A stretch of DNA of 6,861 nucleotides, taken from the NCBI GenBank assembly GCA_938030915.1, contig CALHIO010000251.1, forward strand, positions 1 to 6,861, in the 5' to 3' direction. This DNA is from an uncultured Gemmatimonadota bacterium (GTDB lineage Bacteria; Gemmatimonadota; Gemmatimonadetes; Longimicrobiales; Gaopeijiaceae). This document shows, in pieces, positions 1-4,669 of this stretch (its first letter is position 1; each line of letters begins with the position of its first letter). The translations under genes were made by a program, and so were the position numbers. Under the pieces are notes generated by a model that worked only from the letters and a program-made list of their open reading frames with translations, was not told the DNA's origin and did no database searches.

Positions 1-1157
1 TCACCCGTGACGCGATCAATCACGTAGAAGAAGCCGTTCTTCGGTGCCTGAACGATGACCTGCCGCATGCGACCGTCGATCTCGATATCGAGGAGCATGA
101 GGGGCTGCGTCGCCGTATAGTCCCAATCGTCTCCGGGCGTCGTCTGATAATGCCACCTGTATTCGCCCGTATCGCCATCGAGCGCGACGATGGACGAGAG
201 GTAGAGGTTGTCTCCGCCGCCCGGACTGCGGTATTCGCGACTCCACGGCGATCCGTTACCGGTCCCGATATACAGGAGGTTGAGCGCGCCGTCGTAGACC
301 ATCGCGTCCCAGACGGTGCCGCCTCCACCGATCGTCCACCATTCGCCGTTCCACGTCTCGGCGGCCCGCTCCATCGCCTCGCTCTCGAATCCGTCGGCGG
401 GATTGCCCGGAACCGTGTAGGTGCGCCACAGCTGCTCGCCGTCCTCGACGTCGTACGCCGTCACGTAGCCACGAACTCCGTACTCCGCCCCACCATTCCC
501 GATGACGACCTTGTCCCGGAACACGCGCGGCGCACCCGTGATGCTGTAGTCCTCACCGGCCGGCGTGGTCTGGACGGTCCAGACGACGTGCCCGTTGTGC
601 CGATCCAGGGCAACCAGGCGTCCGTCGAGCAGGCCGACGAAGATCTTGTCTCCGTGCACACCGACTCCGCGGTTCACATCGCCGCAGCACGCCGAAGGCC
701 CCCCTTCTTCCTCATCAGGAATGCCCGGGTCCCAGTACCAGAGCTCCTCACCCGTGAGCGCGTCGAGTGCAAAGACGGTGCTCATCGGCCCCGTTGCGTA
801 CATCACACCGTCGACCACGAGCGGCGTCGACTCGAGACGCGCGCCGCGGCGCGGGATGTCGTACGTCCACACTACACTGAGCCGACTCACGTTGTCGGAC
901 GTGATCTGAGCCAGAGGGCTGTACCGCTGTTCACCGAGGTCAAGGCCGTGCCCTGTCCACTCCGCGTCGGAGGCCGTCGGCGCGTTGCTCGGCGCCCCCA
1001 GCGGACTCGCCACGCGGTCGGAAACGTCCGCGCCAGTGACCTCTTCGGGGGCTTCCCGGACGGCGGGAGGCGACGACGTCATCGGGGCTGCCGACGAGCA
1101 GGCATTCAACGAACTGAGCAGGCTGAGAACTACCGCGCTGGCAGACAGACGCTTCAT
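1..1157 (-). CDS. PQQ-dependent alcohol dehydrogenase (methanol/ethanol family), lipoprotein, C-terminus cut by window edge
   Basis: The first 385 codons of a quinoprotein dehydrogenase are present; the reading frame is still open at base 1. Family members oxidise alcohols in the periplasm using PQQ plus a metal ion. The N-terminus is a signal peptide ending in LNAC, a plausible lipobox with Cys20, followed by an Ala/Pro/Ser-rich linker to about residue 62. Propeller motifs then follow in order. By alignment from memory with methanol dehydrogenase: E109 (PQQ), vicinal C157-C158 (disulfide over PQQ), R163, T207, G223-A224-E225 (metal ligand), W283 (PQQ stacking), N301 in GTGNGSPW (metal ligand) and D346 in DDWDYTATQP (catalytic base). 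The residue two after D346 is Thr348, not the Asp of lanthanide enzymes, so calcium is predicted. DWDYTATQP and APKNGFFYVIDR resemble quinohemoprotein ethanol dehydrogenases, which carry a C-terminal cytochrome c; that part is outside the window. The start is supported by GGAG 8 bases upstream. Substrate is not determined. Confidence 0.93.
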   Translation of the reverse strand, partial: MKRLSASAVVLSLLSSLNACSSAAPMTSSPPAVREAPEEVTGADVSDRVASPLGAPSNAPTASDAEWTGHGLDLGEQRYSPLAQITSDNVSRLSVVWTYDIPRRGARLESTPLVVDGVMYATGPMSTVFALDALTGEELWYWDPGIPDEEEGGPSACCGDVNRGVGVHGDKIFVGLLDGRLVALDRHNGHVVWTVQTTPAGEDYSITGAPRVFRDKVVIGNGGAEYGVRGYVTAYDVEDGEQLWRTYTVPGNPADGFESEAMERAAETWNGEWWTIGGGGTVWDAMVYDGALNLLYIGTGNGSPWSREYRSPGGGDNLYLSSIVALDGDTGEYRWHYQTTPGDDWDYTATQPLMLLDIEIDGRMRQVIVQAPKNGFFYVIDRVTG

Positions 1158-1165
1158 GCAATGGG

Positions 1166-1169
1166 CTCC
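1166..1169 (-). promoter_or_regulatory. Shine-Dalgarno GGAG of the quinoprotein gene
   Basis: GGAG on the minus strand ends 8 bases before the ATG at 1157. This is good spacing and supports that start over the nearby TTG at 1161, which is in another frame. Confidence 0.6.
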
Positions 1170-1215
1170 GGGAGGGTGGCTCGCGACATGGTAAGCCGTC
1201 GGTCCGAGACAGGCA

Positions 1216-1815
1216 TCAGACGTCGACCCAGACGCCCCGCGGTCCCGCGTTCACGATCCGGGTGTCACCCAGGAGGGACTCTCGTTCCCAGGAGGCATGA
1301 ATATGTCCGCATACGACAAGGGCGGGTGACGTCGCCTCGATCACTTCAAGCACCGCCCGACTGCCGAGGTGCACCCCAGCTTCTGGCTCGTCGACGTGTC
1401 CGAAGGGAGGCGAGTGCGTGACCAGCACGGCATCGGTCGGGCATCCCGCGAGGAGTGTCCGGGCTTCGTCCTCGGAAAGGTCGAAGCTCCACGATCCGAA
1501 CGGCGTGACGGGAACGGCCGCGCCGACACCCCAGAACGGGCGCCCGGCGATCTCACACCCCGAACCGTGGAGGGCATGGAGGTCGGTCCATCCGGCGCTC
1601 GCCGCCACGAGTTCGTGATCCGACTCCCCGTTCCCGGGCACCATGACCACGGGGCACGCAGCGGCCGCAAGGATGTCCACGACCGGCTGAAGACCCGTTC
1701 GCATGACGGCGAGATCTCCCGCGCAGACGAGTACGTCTGCGTCCTTCGAGCGGTCGACCAGACTCTGAGCCGCAGCCTGGTCGCAGTGAAGGTCACTGCA
1801 CAAGAGAAGCTTCAT
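1216..1815 (-). CDS. Calcineurin-like metallophosphoesterase, cytoplasmic
   Basis: This 199-residue protein has the calcineurin-like phosphoesterase fold and would hydrolyse a phosphomono- or diester with a two-metal centre; the substrate is unknown. Metal-ligand motifs in order: D8 and H10 in SDLH, D34 in AGDL, N62 in PGNGE, H134 in THSPPFG, and H171 and H173 in GHIH. Only the His normally following the GN Asn is changed, to Gly63, as also happens in some small branches of the superfamily. The motifs THSPPFG, PFGSW and CGHIH recall the archaeal PAE1087-like group, recognised from memory. There is no signal peptide or membrane segment. The frame stays open 59 codons further upstream, but that part is antisense-like and overlaps the EEP gene. 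The ATG at 1815 starts directly with MKLLLCSDLH and overlaps the EEP stop as ATGA, so translation is probably coupled. GGAG lies 11 bases upstream (1827-1830). Confidence 0.93.
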   Translation of the reverse strand: MKLLLCSDLHCDQAAAQSLVDRSKDADVLVCAGDLAVMRTGLQPVVDILAAAACPVVMVPGNGESDHELVAASAGWTDLHALHGSGCEIAGRPFWGVGAAVPVTPFGSWSFDLSEDEARTLLAGCPTDAVLVTHSPPFGHVDEPEAGVHLGSRAVLEVIEATSPALVVCGHIHASWERESLLGDTRIVNAGPRGVWVDV

Positions 1816-2645
1816 CGGATGCGCAACTCCGCGATGAGTGGACGGTGGTCGGACGCGACACGTTCGGCGACGACCGAGTGGCTGACGATCTCGATCGAGT
1901 CGGTGGCGCGGAGCATGATAAAGTCGATTTCCCGGTCCGGCGCATCCGAAGGATAGGTGAAGGAGGGACCATCTTTGACGGCGATCGTCCAATCGCGAGC
2001 GAGGCGCGTGAGGACCGGGCTCCCCGGTCGCCCATTGAAATCCCCGGCGAGAACGACAGGCCCGGTTCGCCCCGCGAAGTAGCTCGTGACCGAATCTGCC
2101 TGGGCCATGCGCTCGACATCCGAGCCCGCGAGGTGGACCGAGACGATAGACAGACCCGTGTTCCTCTCGTCGGCCAGCACGACCTCGACCTCATGCACGG
2201 TGAGGGCGCTTCCCGATGCCGGTGGAATCGAGTGTGTGCGTTGCGCGCGAATCGGAAGGCGTGTGAGCACGGCGTTTCCGTAGAAGCCGCCCTGATACGG
2301 CCGATGGGGGCCATGCGCACCCTCGTACCCGAGGAGTTCGGCAAGCACCTGCACCTGGTCCACGCCCCCTGTGCGCTCCGTTCGGTCATCGACTTCCTGA
2401 AGGGTGATCACGTCGGCTTCGAGGGAGCGCAGCACGTCCGCGATGCGTGAAAGGTCCACACGGTCGTCCATCCCGCGGCCGTGCTTGATGTTGTAGGCAG
2501 CAACCCGAACGACGGCCTGGGCGCAACCCTCCTCGGGCGGCAAAACAGCCAGCGCGAGGCAGGCCCAGAGCACGAGGCAGGGCCGACACACGGCATCGGT
2601 TGGCGACCGAGGTACGACGGTGGGTGGCAGAACGCGCATGTACAT
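1812..2645 (-). CDS. Secreted endonuclease/exonuclease/phosphatase (EEP) family protein
   Basis: This 277-residue protein belongs to the DNase I-like EEP superfamily of Mg-dependent phosphodiesterases, which includes nucleases, sphingomyelinases and inositol phosphatases. Motifs in order: N52 in AAYNIKHGRG, E84 in TLQEVD (metal ligand), GNAVLTRLPI at 123-132, H171 in SVHLA, D202 and N204 in AGDFNGRPGSP, D241 in REIDFIM, and D266-H267 in ASDHRPL (catalytic His). The active site appears complete. Residues 21-44 form a hydrophobic export segment (CLVLWACLALAVL) with a likely cleavage near Ala-Gln-Ala, after a rather long N-region, so the enzyme probably acts outside the cytoplasm. I chose the ATG at 2645. 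The ATG at 2639 is equally possible, and a TTG at 2681 would add 12 residues. No Shine-Dalgarno is seen. The stop overlaps the next gene's ATG. Substrate (nucleic acid, lipid or sugar phosphate) cannot be told from sequence. Confidence 0.93.
   Translation of the reverse strand: MYMRVLPPTVVPRSPTDAVCRPCLVLWACLALAVLPPEEGCAQAVVRVAAYNIKHGRGMDDRVDLSRIADVLRSLEADVITLQEVDDRTERTGGVDQVQVLAELLGYEGAHGPHRPYQGGFYGNAVLTRLPIRAQRTHSIPPASGSALTVHEVEVVLADERNTGLSIVSVHLAGSDVERMAQADSVTSYFAGRTGPVVLAGDFNGRPGSPVLTRLARDWTIAVKDGPSFTYPSDAPDREIDFIMLRATDSIEIVSHSVVAERVASDHRPLIAELRIR
1827..1830 (-). promoter_or_regulatory. Ribosome binding site of the metallophosphoesterase inside the EEP gene
   Basis: GGAG on the minus strand, within the last codons of the EEP gene, is 11 bases before the ATG at 1815. 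The spacing is slightly long. Together with the ATGA stop-start overlap it supports translational coupling and the choice of the 1815 start. Confidence 0.45.
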
Positions 2646-2652
2646 CCGTGCA

Positions 2653-2681
2653 TTTTTAGGAGCGCGCGGACCGGGCGGCAA
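2653..2681 (-). promoter_or_regulatory. Possible sigma70-like promoter for the EEP-MPE-quinoprotein unit
   Basis: On the minus strand, TTGCCG (2681-2676, 4 of 6 matches to TTGACA) is followed after exactly 17 bases by TAAAAA (2658-2653, 4 of 6 matches to TATAAT). The A/T run stands out in a GC-rich stretch. Transcription would begin around 2646, at the ATG of the EEP gene, so the message would be leaderless or nearly so; this fits the lack of a ribosome binding site. Chance matches of this quality are common. Confidence 0.35.
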
Positions 2682-2686
2682 TTGCC
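2677..2686. promoter_or_regulatory. 10-bp perfect palindrome GGCAATTGCC in the divergent spacer
   Basis: GGCAATTGCC is perfectly self-complementary and covers the proposed -35 element of the EEP promoter. It could be a repressor or activator half-site pair. The symmetry does not extend further, and several 10-bp palindromes are expected by chance in a window of this size; only the location makes it notable. Confidence 0.2.
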
Positions 2687-2737
2687 TCGGAGGGTGACGC
2701 CCCTCATGCTCCCCTCCTGATCTGCATCCTCCCTCGA

Positions 2738-4420
2738 ATGACTCGGCTCATGCATCACTCGATTCGTGCCCTCTCCCTTCCGGCCGTTCTGGTCCTCGCT
2801 GCTTCCGCGTGCTCGGATTCGAGCCAGGGCCCTGTGCCCCTCGATACGCCTGATATCGATGTCGCTCTGGCTTCGGTCGAGCCGGCGATGATCGAGTATC
2901 ACATGAACGTGCTCGCGGACGACTCCCTCGAGGGGCGTGCCCCGGGAACCGACGGATACGCGAGCAGCGCGGTGTACGCCGAAGAGCAGCTGAGAGCCCT
3001 TGGACTGCAGCCGGCCGGCGTCGGTGGCAGCTGGCGCCAGGACGTCCCGCTCCGGCAGAGCACCGTAGTGGAAGATGAGAGCAGCCTGTCGGTCTGGACG
3101 CCGATCGGCACGGAGACGATGACGTACGACATCGACTTCTACCTCGGAGCGGACCCCCTCCGAGAGCGAGTGGAGATCGAGCTGGCGGAAGTGGTCTTCG
3201 TCGGCTTCGGGGTCAGTGCTCCGGACCTGGGCTACGACGACTACGCCGACGCAGACGTCGACGGGAAGGTGGTGATGTTCCTCAACGGCGCCCCCGCCTC
3301 CTTCCCGAGCAATGAGCGGGCGTATTACTCCTCCGGTGCGACCAAGACGACGGAGGCCATCGCGCGTGGCGCGATTGGAACCATGACGTTCTGGGCTCCG
3401 GACGACCCCCGCCTTCGCTGGGACGTGAATGCGGCCCGCTCGAAGCGCGGCAGCTTCGCGTGGCTCGACGGGGACGGTGCGCCCAACAGGGGGAATACGC
3501 AGGTGATGGGAAGCGCGTCGCTCAATCACTCAGCGGCCGAGTCGCTCTTTCAGGGCGCCTACGTTCCACTCGCGGATGCGATCGCGGCCGCTCAGGCCGG
3601 CACGCCCCAGTCGGTTCTCCTCGCGACCCGGGTCTCGATCACGACCACGACCGCGCACCGCGACGTCGACAGCTGGAACGTCCTCGCGAAGCTCGAGGGC
3701 AGTGACCCCAACCTCCGGGACGAGTACGTCACCTACGTGGCGCACGTCGATCACTTCGGTGTTGGTGTCGAGGTCAACGGAGACGACGTCTACAACGGAG
3801 CACACGACAACGCCTCGGGAACAGCCATCGTCCTCGAGATCGCACGCGCCTTCGCAAGCCTTCCGGAGCCTCCTCGCCGTTCGGTCCTCTTCATGATCGT
3901 GACAGCGGAAGAGTGGGGCCTGCTGGGCTCCGACTACTTCGTCCAGAACCCGACGGTCGCTCAGTCGAACCTCGTCGCGAACTTCTCACTGGATATGCCG
4001 TTCCTCTTCCATCCCCTGCGAGACATCGTGCCGTACGGGGCCGAGCACTCGACCATGGGCGCGTCAGTGGGGCAGGCCGCCGAGCACATGGGTCTCGCCA
4101 TCGGCCCGGACCCGATCCCTGAGCAGGTCCTCTTCATCCGAAGCGACCACTTCAGTTTCATCCGTCAGGGCATTCCGGCGCTCTTCATCAAGAGCGGTTT
4201 CGAGACCGGCGATGACCGGGACGGAGGGGCTATGAACACTGCATTTCGTCAGGAACGCTACCACACGCCCTTCGACGACATGTCCCAGGACTTCGACTTC
4301 GAAGCCGGAGCGGACCACGCCCGCGTGAACTTCTTGACCGGCTACATCATCGCCCAGGAAGAGGACCGGCCCGCCTGGAATGAGGGAGACTTCTTCGGGG
4401 GGCTGTTCGGAGGAAACTGA
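2738..4420 (+). CDS. M28 family zinc aminopeptidase with PA-type insert, lipoprotein
   Basis: This complete 560-residue protein resembles bacterial M28 exopeptidases, which remove N-terminal residues from peptides with two zinc ions. An N-terminal signal runs to Cys25 (VLVLAASAC), a plausible lipobox, predicting a membrane-anchored protein outside the cytoplasm. Residues 50-95 (LADDSLEGRAPGTDGY onward) are the usual M28 lead-in. About 145-260 looks like a protease-associated (PA) domain, with VVFVGFGVSAPDLGYDDY and DGKVVMF. The peptidase core follows: H336 and D338 in AHVDHFG, D357 in GAHDNASG, E391 (general base) and E392 (zinc) in TAEEWGLLGS, D419 in SLDMPF, and H509 in RYHTPFDD. All five zinc ligands and the base are present, so it should be active. 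The C-terminus ends in a short Phe/Gly tail (GDFFGGLFGGN). The start gives a normal signal peptide; Met5 at 2750 is an alternative. No Shine-Dalgarno is visible. Specificity is not determinable. Confidence 0.95.
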   Translation: MTRLMHHSIRALSLPAVLVLAASACSDSSQGPVPLDTPDIDVALASVEPAMIEYHMNVLADDSLEGRAPGTDGYASSAVYAEEQLRALGLQPAGVGGSWRQDVPLRQSTVVEDESSLSVWTPIGTETMTYDIDFYLGADPLRERVEIELAEVVFVGFGVSAPDLGYDDYADADVDGKVVMFLNGAPASFPSNERAYYSSGATKTTEAIARGAIGTMTFWAPDDPRLRWDVNAARSKRGSFAWLDGDGAPNRGNTQVMGSASLNHSAAESLFQGAYVPLADAIAAAQAGTPQSVLLATRVSITTTTAHRDVDSWNVLAKLEGSDPNLRDEYVTYVAHVDHFGVGVEVNGDDVYNGAHDNASGTAIVLEIARAFASLPEPPRRSVLFMIVTAEEWGLLGSDYFVQNPTVAQSNLVANFSLDMPFLFHPLRDIVPYGAEHSTMGASVGQAAEHMGLAIGPDPIPEQVLFIRSDHFSFIRQGIPALFIKSGFETGDDRDGGAMNTAFRQERYHTPFDDMSQDFDFEAGADHARVNFLTGYIIAQEEDRPAWNEGDFFGGLFGGN

Positions 4421-4428
4421 CCGGACCA

Positions 4429-4479
4429 GAGCCGATCCCACGGGCACCGCGCAGGCGAAGCACGGGGCGGAGTCGGCTC
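4429..4479 (+). terminator. Inverted repeat just after the M28 stop, possible 3' end structure
   Basis: GAGCCGA (4429-4435) pairs perfectly with TCGGCTC (4473-4479). The 37-base interior contains a further CCGC/GCGG pair (4447-4450 and 4467-4470). It begins 8 bases after the stop codon. No T-run follows, so it is not a standard intrinsic terminator; it could be an mRNA-end stabilising structure or chance in GC-rich DNA. Confidence 0.25.
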
Positions 4480-4542
4480 ACGCAGTCCCCCCCATCCACT
4501 GTGACAGGCTCGCGCGATCAACCTCACCGTCAGGGTCGCCGC

Positions 4543-4561
4543 GGGGATTGGCGCAATCTCC
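4543..4561. repeat. Short hairpin GGGGATTG-gcg-CAATCTCC
   Basis: An 8-bp stem (one G-T wobble) with a 3-base loop lies mid-gap, about 110 bases before the PD40 start. It has no T-run. It might be an operator or RNA hairpin; support is weak. Confidence 0.2.
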
Positions 4562-4669
4562 CCCGAGCCATGTGAGCGCATTCGGACCCGTGGGCACGGC
4601 TGGCCACGATCCTGCCCTCGCCCCAATCTGTCCGGCCTCAGGATCCCTCGCCCGACCAAGAGTTCCGGA

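Larger units (their letters stand above)
2646..2737. other. Divergent intergenic region between the EEP and M28 genes
   Basis: These 92 bases separate the two divergently read start codons and must hold promoters for both directions unless they lie within coding sequence. The minus-strand candidate is listed separately. For the plus-strand M28 gene I could not find a convincing -35/-10 pair or a Shine-Dalgarno. The stretch just before its ATG (about 2709-2736) is C/T-rich. Confidence 0.6.
4421..4669. other. Non-coding gap between the M28 and PD40 genes
   Basis: This gap has no protein-like reading frame on either strand. It contains two inverted repeats (listed separately). A weak Shine-Dalgarno-like AAGAG at 4658-4662 is 7 bases before the next ATG. 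No convincing -35/-10 pair was found. The length suggests the PD40 gene has its own promoter and is not simply read through from the M28 gene. Confidence 0.6.

Noticed and set aside
150..1421. 423-codon open frame on the plus strand
   Set aside because: It lies antisense to the quinoprotein and metallophosphoesterase genes, which have complete family motifs. Its translation is Arg/Val-rich with no domain, as expected for a shadow frame in GC-rich DNA.
1816..1992. 59-codon upstream extension of the metallophosphoesterase
   Set aside because: It would overlap the EEP gene in another frame. The conserved fold begins at the internal Met at 1815, and the extension is Arg-rich noise.
2408..3529. 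373-codon open frame on the minus strand
   Set aside because: Antisense to the M28 gene and out of frame with the EEP gene; no signal peptide or motif.
4501..4529. GTGACA as a -35 element for the PD40 gene
   Set aside because: At 17 bases spacing the -10 position reads TCACCG, which does not resemble TATAAT.
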